Below, piece by piece: positions 1 to 6,589 of a stretch of DNA of 19,788 nt. The stretch covers positions 1 to 19,788 of the forward strand of contig WRFT01000005.1 of the NCBI GenBank assembly GCA_009776385.1, read 5' to 3'. The notes below the pieces were generated by a model that made no database searches, was not told the origin of the DNA, and saw only the letters and a list, made by a program, of their open reading frames with translations. Within the stretch, counting starts at the first letter, position 1. Each line of letters opens with the position of its first letter. Both the position numbers and the translations under genes were made by a program. The DNA is from Clostridia bacterium. Lineage in GTDB: Bacteria; Bacillota; Clostridia; Christensenellales; Aristaeellaceae.

Positions 1-125
1 CGCTGGTATAGGACCGTAGTTCTGTCATCAGCGATATCGAGCGCTTGCATCCCGGTATGGAGGTAAAGCTTCAAATGAAAAACGGATCGGCGGATGTTGC
101 CGTGTTAAATACCATGAGGGAGTGA
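1..125 (+). CDS. xseA: Exodeoxyribonuclease VII large subunit, C-terminal end (partial)
   Basis: Only the last ~40 codons are in the window, ending at the TGA at 123-125. The tail reads DRSSVISDIERLHPGMEV, then KLQMKNGSADVAVLNTMRE. This fits the end of XseA: a short strand, a P-G-D/M turn, a hydrophobic strand, a D/N-G turn and a final A-x-V strand. XseA is the nuclease subunit of exonuclease VII, which degrades single-stranded DNA to oligonucleotides. The next gene is xseB, 4 bases downstream, which supports the assignment. One oddity: the same frame contains TAG at 9-11, where homologues usually carry an aromatic or polar residue after a Leu/Val pair. It may be a genuine nonsense codon, a sequence error, or a sign that the reading frame arrives by another route. 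Only two codons lie upstream of it, so the window cannot settle this. Confidence 0.7.
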
Positions 126-129
126 TTAT

Positions 130-378
130 ATGGCGGATAACCTAAAAAAGAAAACGTTTGCCGAGTTGATGGCGGAGTTTGAAACCATCGTGCTGGATAT
201 GGAACAAGGATCCCGGCCTTTTGAAGAATGTACGGCTTTATTTGAAAAGGGGATGGCCATTCAAAAAGAACTGCTTAAGCGGTTGGAAGAAGGCAAACAG
301 AAGATAGCGGTGCTTGACGATGTGTCGGATGAGCCGAGCGAACCGGCTTTCATGGAGAATCCCGATGAGGGGGCTTGA
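130..378 (+). CDS. xseB: Exodeoxyribonuclease VII small subunit
   Basis: The product is an 82-residue acidic helical protein. XseB binds in multiple copies to XseA and is needed for exonuclease VII activity on single-stranded DNA. The family pattern is clear: F-A-E-L-M near residue 10, an IVLDMEQG block near 20-27, F-E-K-G near 38-41, and a final helix ending K-I-A-V-L. These match the two-helix hairpin fold and the usual 60-85 residue length. A GGAG site sits in the last xseA codons, about 8 bases before the ATG, so translation is probably coupled to xseA. The last ~15 residues (acidic, Pro/Glu rich) are less conserved. The gene overlaps ispA by 14 bases. Confidence 0.95.
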   Translation: MADNLKKKTFAELMAEFETIVLDMEQGSRPFEECTALFEKGMAIQKELLKRLEEGKQKIAVLDDVSDEPSEPAFMENPDEGA

Positions 379-1240
379 AAAGCATCTGCCGCGTTTGGAA
401 AAAGGTTTACTAGAAGCGCTTCAGCATACACAGATGACTGACGCCCTGCGCGATGCGATGGGATATAGCCTATTAGCCGCGTCCAAGCGGTTACGCCCGA
501 CCATACTGCTGGAAGCATACATGCTGAAACGAACGGATGACGAAACGGCGCTTCCGTTTGCGCTGGCGCTAGAAATGATACATACGTATTCTCTCATTCA
601 CGATGATTTGCCGGCGATGGATAACGATGATTTCAGGCGCGGGCAGCCGTCCAGTCATAAAACGTTTGGGGAAGCCGCTGCAATTCTGGCGGGTGACGCG
701 TTGCTTACCCTGGCATTTGAAGTCATGCTCACCGCTTGTGAAGGCAAAGCCGACGTACGCAGCCATGTACGGGCGGCGCGCATCATAGCCGGGCGCAGCG
801 GTGTGACCGGCATGGTAGGCGGCCAAATGACCGAGATATCGCCGGCAAGCCGTGTGATGACACGAGAGACGCAGATGGAAATTTACAAACAGAAGACGGC
901 AAGTTTATTTATGGCGGCGATGGAATGCGGCTTAACCTTAGCGGGTGCGGATGATAAAGAAGTTCATGCCGGAAAAACGTATGGATACCATTTCGGCATG
1001 GCATTTCAACTAACAGATGATTTACTGGATCTTCAAAAAGATATGAAACGATTTGGAACAAAGACGGAAGCCGCCCGAACGGATGAGCAAGGATCGCTTT
1101 TGTCTGAAACTACCCGTGAGGATTGGTTGTTTAACGCCCGGATGCATACGAACCTGGCCGAACAAGCGCTCGATGTGTTTGGCGCTTCCGGTATATTCTT
1201 AAAAACACTTGCTAAAGAAGCGTTGGTACGGGTACAATAA
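365..1240 (+). CDS. ispA: Short-chain polyprenyl (farnesyl) diphosphate synthase
   Basis: This 291-residue trans-prenyltransferase condenses isopentenyl diphosphate with allylic diphosphates, most likely to give farnesyl diphosphate for undecaprenyl and quinone lipids. The first aspartate-rich motif starts at D80-D81 and reads DDLPAMD, with the two-residue insertion typical of bacterial (type II) FPP synthases. The second is DDLLD at 218-222. A K-R-L-R-P motif that binds isopentenyl diphosphate lies near residues 38-42, and G-G-Q-M before the QKTASL-type helix is also in place. The frame is open further upstream, to an ATG at 314. I chose the ATG at 365 because GGAG at 354-357 is correctly spaced and the resulting N-terminus (MRGLEKHLPRL) fits the family. 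It overlaps the end of xseB by 14 bases, a common arrangement for xseB-ispA in Bacillota. Exact chain length cannot be proved from sequence. Confidence 0.93.
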   Translation: MRGLEKHLPRLEKGLLEALQHTQMTDALRDAMGYSLLAASKRLRPTILLEAYMLKRTDDETALPFALALEMIHTYSLIHDDLPAMDNDDFRRGQPSSHKTFGEAAAILAGDALLTLAFEVMLTACEGKADVRSHVRAARIIAGRSGVTGMVGGQMTEISPASRVMTRETQMEIYKQKTASLFMAAMECGLTLAGADDKEVHAGKTYGYHFGMAFQLTDDLLDLQKDMKRFGTKTEAARTDEQGSLLSETTREDWLFNARMHTNLAEQALDVFGASGIFLKTLAKEALVRVQ

Positions 1241-1281
1241 AAGCGACTCCGGTGTTCTTACAGATAAGGAGGATGGGATTT

Positions 1282-1812
1282 ATGGACCATTTTACCGAGG
1301 AAATTGTGGTAAAAAAGCAAAAAACCTTCACCGAAATGATGTATTATCTATCAATGGCATTCATCGTCTTGTTCGGTTTGATAGCCATGATATCGTTCAA
1401 CTCTATTTTCGCGCAATTTGATGTCTTCACGCTTGTAATACTCCTGCTGTCAGCGGGAATGGCTGTCTTGCTTTTCTTGCGCAGGGACCGTCTTCGTATA
1501 GAGTATGAGTACACATTCACAAATGGGGATATGGATTTTGCTTCCGTGTTTAACAACAAAAAAAGGAAAAGTTTAGGTACGATGAAGGTTCGTAATGTAG
1601 AAGCTTTCGGACCGGTTAACGGAAGCGCCTTTAACAGATATGTCAGCATGAGGGATATTAAAACAAGCAACTGGTTTTTGAACCGGGGCGCGAATTTGTT
1701 TTTTTTCTATTTTTCCAAGGACGGAAAAAAGCGGCTCATCATCATCGAACCCACAGATGTCATGGTAGACTATATCAAAAAGTATCTGCCCAGAGGCGCG
1801 TGGCAGGCGTAA
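1282..1812 (+). CDS. Two-helix membrane protein of unknown function (possibly DUF6106)
   Basis: The protein is 176 residues. A short charged N-terminus (MDHFTEEIVVKKQK) precedes two hydrophobic helices at about 20-40 and 47-66. A basic stop-transfer patch (FLRRDRLR) follows, then a soluble C-terminal domain of about 100 residues beginning IEYEYTFTNGDMDF and containing a KKRKS patch. The pattern of a YEYTFTNGD strand followed by basic residues resembles small clostridial proteins annotated as DUF6106; that name is from memory and tentative. The ATG at 1282 is preferred because a strong AGGAGG at 1267-1272 lies 9 bases before it; the frame-consistent ATG at 1273 touches the ribosome site. The gene sits between ispA and the cysteine desulfurase in the same run, with 9 bases to the next start. 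No enzymatic motif is visible, and its link to sulfur or isoprenoid chemistry is unknown. Confidence 0.8.
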   Translation: MDHFTEEIVVKKQKTFTEMMYYLSMAFIVLFGLIAMISFNSIFAQFDVFTLVILLLSAGMAVLLFLRRDRLRIEYEYTFTNGDMDFASVFNNKKRKSLGTMKVRNVEAFGPVNGSAFNRYVSMRDIKTSNWFLNRGANLFFFYFSKDGKKRLIIIEPTDVMVDYIKKYLPRGAWQA

Positions 1813-1821
1813 CCGTTTTCG

Positions 1822-2952
1822 ATGCGTGTCTATTTAGATAACAGCGCTACCACACGTCCCTCCGAACGGGTGGTACAAGCCGTTGCGCGCAGCATGCAAA
1901 CGGCTTATTATAACCCCTCCAGCCTATATAAACCCGCGATGGAGGTTGAAAAAGAAATAGCCTCCTTCCGTGCCATATTATCTTGTCATGATCACGTGTA
2001 CTTTACCTCCGGGGGTACGGAAGCCAATAACATCGCTGTTTTTGGCAACAAGCCGCAAACAGGGCATAATGGCCGTATTCTATGCTCAGCCGTAGAGCAT
2101 CCTTCTGTACGTGAAGCGTGTATGGCTATGAAACGTCATGGCCGCCGGGTTGAAGAAATCCCCGTTACGCAAGAAGGAATCGTGGATCTCGAGTGCCTTG
2201 AAACGATGCTCAAAGAGGATACGGTACTCATCTGCGTGATGCATGTCAACAATGAAACCGGTGCGATTCAGCCGATAAACGAGATGATCGCTTTACGAGA
2301 CAGGCTTGCGCCGATGGCCGGCATTCATGTTGACGGTGTACAGGGATTCCTGCGCGTTCCGTTAGATTTGTCAAATATTCAATCTTACGCAATAAGCGCC
2401 CATAAAATCCACGGACCGAAGGGCATTGGCGCGTTAATTACTAAAAAGGCCTCTAAGCCGCGGCCGTTCACATATGGCGGCGGTCAGGAAGAGGGGGTCC
2501 GGTCAGGGACGGAGAACACACCCGGCATTGCCGGGTTCAAGGAAGCGGTCATGGCATACCCGGCGGAAGCGAACAGCCGGATGCATGCGCTAAAAATAAC
2601 GCTATATGACCGCATCACGCAAGCTATCCCGCATTCGCGGTTAAATGGTCCGGAAGTCACGGATAAACGCGGCGCGCCGCATATTTTAAACATGTCCTTT
2701 ACACCTGTCCGTTCCGATACCATGCTTTACGCGCTTGAGGGTGAAGGCGTTTATGTCTCCGGCGGGTCGGCGTGTTCCTCCGGCAAAAGTAAGTTGTCGC
2801 AAACACTAAAGGCCATGAACACACCCCGTTCGGACGCGGAATGCGCCGTGCGTTTCAGCCTGTCAAAGGATACAACACGGGAAGAAATCGAGTACGCCGC
2901 CGAGGCCGTCATCAGGCAGTATCGGTTGCTTTCACGATATGTCAGGAGATAA
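1822..2952 (+). CDS. Cysteine desulfurase (NifS/IscS family, NifZ-like partner of ThiI)
   Basis: This 376-residue class V PLP enzyme releases sulfur from cysteine as a protein-bound persulfide. The N-terminal YLDNSATT motif, the TSGGTEANN phosphate-binding loop, and the SAHKIHGPKG motif with the PLP lysine at K195 are all present. The sulfur-carrying cysteine is C318 in GGSACSSGKS. The loop containing it is long, as in the NifS/IscS group rather than SufS. The following gene is thiI, and its likely start lies only 4 bases past this stop codon. The pair matches the NifZ-ThiI arrangement known in Bacillus, where a dedicated desulfurase feeds sulfur to tRNA 4-thiouridine synthesis rather than general Fe-S assembly. 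The start has only a weak ribosome site and begins 9 bases after the previous stop, so translation may be coupled. That NifZ role is inferred from the neighbour. Confidence 0.93.
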   Translation: MRVYLDNSATTRPSERVVQAVARSMQTAYYNPSSLYKPAMEVEKEIASFRAILSCHDHVYFTSGGTEANNIAVFGNKPQTGHNGRILCSAVEHPSVREACMAMKRHGRRVEEIPVTQEGIVDLECLETMLKEDTVLICVMHVNNETGAIQPINEMIALRDRLAPMAGIHVDGVQGFLRVPLDLSNIQSYAISAHKIHGPKGIGALITKKASKPRPFTYGGGQEEGVRSGTENTPGIAGFKEAVMAYPAEANSRMHALKITLYDRITQAIPHSRLNGPEVTDKRGAPHILNMSFTPVRSDTMLYALEGEGVYVSGGSACSSGKSKLSQTLKAMNTPRSDAECAVRFSLSKDTTREEIEYAAEAVIRQYRLLSRYVRR

Positions 2953-2956
2953 ATAT

Positions 2957-4126
2957 ATGGGACCGTTGTTATTGATTCGTTATGGTGAAATATTTTTAAA
3001 GGGTTTAAACCGGCCCTATTTTCTGAAGGCGCTTCAGCAGAATATCAAACTGGCCATTGCCGATGAAGGTGCGCGTGTTTGGCTGAGTGACAGCCGATTC
3101 TATATTAGCGGTGCTGCGGATATCAACGCTTGCGCACTAAAAGCGGCAAAGGTTTTTGGCGTGCATTCCGTTTCTCATGCTTTCGAGATGGCGAAAGATG
3201 ATTATCAGGCTATATGCGACAAAGCGTTAGAACTCATGCGCGGCAAGACAGGTACCTTTAAAGTACAGGCAAGGCGGTCTGATAAGGCTTTTTTTAAAGA
3301 CTCTCCCCAAATCAATGCGGAACTGGGTGAACACGTGCTCAAGCGGATGCCCCATTTATCCGTGGATGTGCGCCATCCCGACACGATCTTATCCGTTGAG
3401 ATAAGGGACCATTGTTATCTATATACTGATGTCATTCCTGCGGTGGGAGGAATGCCGTCAGGCACAAACGGGCGCGCGACGCTTCTTCTATCCGGTGGCA
3501 TCGACAGTCCGGTGGCGGGATACTTGATAGCCAAACGCGGCGTGAAAATTAACTGTGTTTATTATCATTCTTATCCCTTTACGGGAGACCGCGTGCGCGA
3601 AAAGGTAATTAATCTGGCGGGCAAGCTGTCCGAGTACAGCGGGGAAGTACAATTAAGCGTCATACCTTTCACGCGCATACAAACGCAGATACATGAAAAA
3701 TGCGCCGAAGCGTACACAACGCTTATTATGCGCCGCTTCATGATGCGTATCGCAGCCGCCCTCGCCGTTAAAAACAACGCGCAAGCACTTGTGACGGGGG
3801 AAAGCATCGGTCAAGTAGCCAGCCAAACAATGGAAGCGCTTGTCCTGACAGATGCGTTGGTGCCCATGCCTGTTTTTAGGCCGTTAATCGGTTTAGATAA
3901 ACAAGAAATCATCAATTACGCGCAAAAAATAGGTACTTTTGACATTTCATCCCTTCCGTATCAGGATTGCTGCACGGTTTTTACCCCGCGTCATCCCGTG
4001 ACGCATCCTCAAAAAGATCATGTTGAGTTAGCCGAGCGTGTGCTGGATACGCAAAGCCTAATTGATGACGCAATAGAGGGGTTAGAGGTCATAACGGTTA
4101 ACGCATACACGAAAGAAGACGCTTGA
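2957..4126 (+). CDS. thiI: tRNA 4-thiouridine synthase ThiI (short form without rhodanese domain)
   Basis: ThiI adenylates uridine 8 of tRNA and replaces its oxygen with sulfur; in many bacteria it also serves thiamin thiazole synthesis. This copy has 389 residues. An N-terminal ferredoxin-like segment begins LLLIRYGEIFLKG, followed by a THUMP domain to about residue 165. The PP-loop ATPase has its nucleotide motif SGGIDSP at 179-185, and the conserved QDCCTVFTPRHP motif has cysteines at about 338-339. It ends at the ~400-residue length of Bacillus ThiI and lacks the C-terminal rhodanese domain of Escherichia coli ThiI, so sulfur must be handed over differently, probably by the desulfurase encoded next door. 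The ATG at 2957 is chosen over an in-frame one at 2939 because AGGAG at 2944-2948 is 8 bases before it and the N-terminus then fits the family. The 3' end overlaps a hairpin that may end rplS transcription from the other strand. Confidence 0.95.
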   Translation: MGPLLLIRYGEIFLKGLNRPYFLKALQQNIKLAIADEGARVWLSDSRFYISGAADINACALKAAKVFGVHSVSHAFEMAKDDYQAICDKALELMRGKTGTFKVQARRSDKAFFKDSPQINAELGEHVLKRMPHLSVDVRHPDTILSVEIRDHCYLYTDVIPAVGGMPSGTNGRATLLLSGGIDSPVAGYLIAKRGVKINCVYYHSYPFTGDRVREKVINLAGKLSEYSGEVQLSVIPFTRIQTQIHEKCAEAYTTLIMRRFMMRIAAALAVKNNAQALVTGESIGQVASQTMEALVLTDALVPMPVFRPLIGLDKQEIINYAQKIGTFDISSLPYQDCCTVFTPRHPVTHPQKDHVELAERVLDTQSLIDDAIEGLEVITVNAYTKEDA

Positions 4127-4140
4127 ACCGCGCCTTCTTT
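4112..4140 (-). terminator. Candidate terminator hairpin of rplS, overlapping the thiI 3' end
   Basis: On the minus-strand RNA an 11-bp stem forms between AAAGAAGGCGC and GCGUCUUCUUU with one G-U pair and a 7-base loop (4123-4129). On the plus strand the same position is an A-C mismatch, so the structure is better suited to stopping transcription of rplS, whose stop codon is 46 bases upstream in that direction. The 3' side is U-rich, but there is no clean run of U after the stem, so strength is uncertain. It spans the thiI stop codon and might also act weakly for thiI. Confidence 0.45.
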
Positions 4141-4185
4141 AAAGCATTCCGGAGAAACAGAAAAACTAGTAACGAAAAACGATTA

Positions 4186-4536
4186 TCAGGTACGCCGCGC
4201 TTCTTTAATTTTTGCGGCTTTACCCTGTAGATTACGCAGATAATACAACTTAGCCCTGCGCACTCTGCCCTTGCGTACGATATCCAAGTGATCTACCCGT
4301 GGGGAATGCAACGGAAAAGTTCTTTCAACACCGATGCCGTAAGATACACGGCGAACGGTAAACGTTTCCCGTATGCTGCCGTTGCGCTTGGCAATCACGG
4401 TGCCTTCAAACGCTTGTAAACGCTCGCGGGCGCCTTCCACTACCTTAACCCATACCCTCACGGTATCGCCGATGCCAAACTCCGGCAGGTCGGTTCTCAA
4501 CTGTTTCTGTTCGATGGAACGAATAACCTCATTCAT
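4186..4536 (-). CDS. rplS: 50S ribosomal protein L19
   Basis: The product is a 116-residue basic protein of the large ribosomal subunit located near the interface with 30S. It matches the family across its length: NEVIRSIEQKQLR at the start, GDTVRVWVKVVEGARERLQ, then FEGTVIAKRNGSIRETFTVRR, GIGVERTFPLHSPR and the C-terminal VRRAKLYYLRNLQGKAAKIKE. The frame extends 7 codons upstream to 4557, but the ATG at 4536 gives the normal L19 N-terminus and is preceded by GAGGAAGAAGG about 8 bases away. The gene is on the strand opposite to rbgA and thiI, which is unusual since rplS normally directly precedes rbgA on the same strand. It has its own promoter and a structured leader, listed separately. Confidence 0.97.
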   Translation of the reverse strand: MNEVIRSIEQKQLRTDLPEFGIGDTVRVWVKVVEGARERLQAFEGTVIAKRNGSIRETFTVRRVSYGIGVERTFPLHSPRVDHLDIVRKGRVRRAKLYYLRNLQGKAAKIKEARRT

Positions 4537-4602
4537 GGCGGTCGCCTTCTTCCTCATGGACGTTCATACCCCGCGCGTGGGGAAGCGGACCGCCCGTTTT
4601 CG
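4537..4602 (-). promoter_or_regulatory. Structured rplS leader, candidate L19 autoregulatory RNA
   Basis: Between the predicted start of transcription (near 4602) and the L19 ATG lie about 65 bases with notable base pairing. GGCGGUC (4594-4588) is perfectly complementary to GACCGCC (4543-4537), which abuts the start codon. Inside, CCCC (4582-4579) and GGGG (4572-4569) enclose a 6-base loop. A third possible pairing, CUUCC (4585-4581) with GGAAG of the ribosome site, competes with the CCCC/GGGG hairpin. L19 leaders are known in Bacillota; whether this one matches that consensus was not tested. The pairing itself is read from sequence; the regulatory role is inferred. Confidence 0.5.
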
Positions 4603-4608
4603 CGGGTC

Positions 4609-4637
4609 ATTATAGCATGTTAAACCGCTGAACGCAA
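4609..4637 (-). promoter_or_regulatory. Sigma-A-type promoter of rplS
   Basis: Reading the minus strand, TTGCGT (4637-4632) and a perfect TATAAT (4614-4609) are separated by exactly 17 bases, close to ideal for the housekeeping sigma factor. Expected transcription start is near 4602, giving a leader of about 65 bases before the L19 start at 4536. An A-rich stretch lies just upstream of the -35 element. This makes rplS independent of the upstream minus-strand operon. Confidence 0.8.
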
Positions 4638-4656
4638 CTTTTTTAGCGTTTAAGGG

Positions 4657-4675
4657 GTGACCAGGGAGTGGCCAC
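4657..4675 (-). other. Weak hairpin downstream of the secreted-protein gene
   Basis: On the minus-strand RNA, GUGGCCA (4675-4669) pairs with UGGUCAC (4663-4657) around a 5-base loop, with one G-U pair. It lies 44 bases beyond the stop codon of the secreted three-domain gene and upstream of the rplS promoter, where a terminator would be expected. No U run follows, so intrinsic termination is doubtful; it may instead stabilise the transcript end. The segment also holds the 10-bp palindrome AGTGGCCACT at 4667-4676. Confidence 0.25.
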
Positions 4676-4718
4676 TGAGCGGAGGCTCGCTTTTATGCCC
4701 TTCACTCACTTTAGCCGC

Positions 4719-6557
4719 TTAAAACCCGGTCAGCTTAAAGAACAGCAGTTCATCCGCGGACTTGTCAGCGCGTTCCTGCGAAATCGCTATCAAAATAGTG
4801 CCATCGTCCATCAAATGCATGTCTTCCAACCAGCAGTAACCGGCGCCAAGTAATTTTTTAACGTCGATCGTGCCGACAAACGCGCCGTTTATATCCCATA
4901 ATATAATACTGCGCATGTTGCCATCGGTCGCCAGAAATCCATTGGGCGTCTCCGTAATGCCGGTAATGTGGCCTAACCCGGATCTGTCTGCCCGCGTGTT
5001 TCCCAATGCGAACAACTCATTACCGTCAAAATCGTAAACCATTATCTTCTCCCCGCTGTCATCCGCTGCGCTGCCAGCGACCATAATATGGGAATCAGAT
5101 ATACGGATATCACTGATCATCTTAAAATAACCCGTGCGTGTCTCCGGTTTGGTTAAATCCGTAAGAACCCAGGGCGCTGCTTCATATACATTATCTTTCA
5201 CCGTAATTATCTGCGGATCGGCATTCACCCAAAACGAGATGCCCCATTCACCCGATGGATGCATGACAAGATCGTGTTTGATCGACGGCGCCGATATTTT
5301 ATTAAACCCGTCGTATACAAAAACACTCCAAATGCCCTGGGATAGATAAAGCCGGCCTGTTTTATCGGTTCTTATCATTTCGTACTCTTCATCAAGTTTG
5401 ACAGCGTTTTCAAACACTACTGTATCATCATTAATCCGGTACGCGCTAAGCTCATTCTTCGTTACGGTATAAATCAAATCGTTAGAAACCGTCATGGATG
5501 TCCCCATCGTTCTATTAAGAATAATCGGCTCATCCGCTTTTAAAAACATCGGGGTCAGTGTAATCGAACCTGCCGTCTGCGGATTAATATCGGGAGTCCA
5601 AGGCATTCCGTCCCATGGCCATGGCGTGGCGGCTGTGCCCTCATCGGTTAAATGAAGACGGACTCCATTAATGATATCCGTAAATGGCGCCGCTAACAAA
5701 TCAACTCCCTTTGCAGGAAAAAACTGTATATAGTAGTTTACCCCGGAAGGGTCATGCCTGTAACGATAAACTTCTCCCGGTTTGCTTTCATAAAAAACCG
5801 TACCGTCAACAACCATGCCGGTAAGCTTACCGTCGGCCAAGTCCTTTAAACTGAAACCGTTGTCGGTAAAACCTCTTCTGTGTTGTTTGGCGGAGTCCGG
5901 CGAAGCGCTGATATTTATACGGTATTGCTCCTTTCCCGCATCATCATAAAAGGTAAATCGGATGTTCGCGGATTTGTCATTCATGCTCGATCTGCCCTCG
6001 TCATATATCCAATTATCAGGGTATGAGACACTGAACAATCCGTGCTCAATGACTTCTCGCTCCGTATCACATAAAATAGGAGGGATGATTTCAGATTCCG
6101 GCGTAGGTACCGGTGGGTTGTATTCTGCGTCTTCAGCCATATAGGTCAACAGCATGGTATCGAAATAATTCATTTGCAAACCTTCACCTATGCGGACATA
6201 CTCATAAAGCGTGGTGTAGAAATCCAGCGTGATGATGTTTCCGTCGTCTCGCCATGTGCAGCCATCCATGTTGAATCCGGCGATGGTGAACGATGCGGTG
6301 CCATCCGTGCGAAATATGACGTCATAACGCCCGAGGATCGACGGATCGACGGGCATATCGCCTACTTCCACAGCCACACAAACAAAGATTCTGTCGATGA
6401 ACGAGTAATCGGCTGCGGTTCCTGTATCAATATCAATGCTGTCCGCAGTCTGTTCATCGCCGGTATCTGTTATAATCGGTTCTTGGGCATGTGTTCCAAT
6501 GCATATAAATACCAATAGAATCATTGCCGCAAAAAGCCAAATCACTCTTTTATTCAT
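4719..6557 (-). CDS. Secreted multidomain protein with lipocalin-like, PsbP-like and beta-propeller-like regions
   Basis: I do not recognise this 612-residue protein as a named family. It begins with a clear Sec signal peptide: MNKR, a hydrophobic core, then a likely cut after THA at about residue 25. The preceding residue pattern is not a proper lipobox, so secretion rather than lipid anchoring is favoured. Visible parts: an Asp/Thr-rich linker; a small beta domain at ~55-142 with a GTASFTIAGF...W-x-x-D-G-N pattern like small lipocalin-type domains; a Pro-rich linker; a domain at ~170-310 starting FSVSYPDNWIYDEG, typical of PsbP/DUF1795-like folds; and a C-terminal region at ~340-612 with spaced repeats such as IMVYDFDGNELFAL and IILWDINGAFVGTI, as in beta-propeller blades. 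AGAGGTG five bases before the ATG at 6557 decides the start over an upstream in-frame ATG. It is last in the operon, 32 bases after the DUF4428 gene. Domain names are fold impressions. Confidence 0.7.
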   Translation of the reverse strand: MNKRVIWLFAAMILLVFICIGTHAQEPIITDTGDEQTADSIDIDTGTAADYSFIDRIFVCVAVEVGDMPVDPSILGRYDVIFRTDGTASFTIAGFNMDGCTWRDDGNIITLDFYTTLYEYVRIGEGLQMNYFDTMLLTYMAEDAEYNPPVPTPESEIIPPILCDTEREVIEHGLFSVSYPDNWIYDEGRSSMNDKSANIRFTFYDDAGKEQYRINISASPDSAKQHRRGFTDNGFSLKDLADGKLTGMVVDGTVFYESKPGEVYRYRHDPSGVNYYIQFFPAKGVDLLAAPFTDIINGVRLHLTDEGTAATPWPWDGMPWTPDINPQTAGSITLTPMFLKADEPIILNRTMGTSMTVSNDLIYTVTKNELSAYRINDDTVVFENAVKLDEEYEMIRTDKTGRLYLSQGIWSVFVYDGFNKISAPSIKHDLVMHPSGEWGISFWVNADPQIITVKDNVYEAAPWVLTDLTKPETRTGYFKMISDIRISDSHIMVAGSAADDSGEKIMVYDFDGNELFALGNTRADRSGLGHITGITETPNGFLATDGNMRSIILWDINGAFVGTIDVKKLLGAGYCWLEDMHLMDDGTILIAISQERADKSADELLFFKLTGF

Positions 6558-6589
6558 AAGAACACCTCTTGCTTTAGCAGGTTGTGTAT

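Noticed and set aside
4667..4676. 10-bp palindrome AGTGGCCACT as a possible operator for rplS
   Set aside because: It lies about 30 bases upstream of the -35 element and is better explained as part of the hairpin at 4657-4675; a single copy is weak evidence.
6174..6518. A 114-codon plus-strand frame opposite the secreted protein gene
   Set aside because: It is antisense to a signal-peptide-bearing gene with a good ribosome site and has no recognisable product.
6537..6557. Lipoprotein signal (VFIC) in the secreted protein
   Set aside because: The residue before the cysteine is Ile, not Ala or Gly, and a normal signal-peptidase site follows (THA before Gln).
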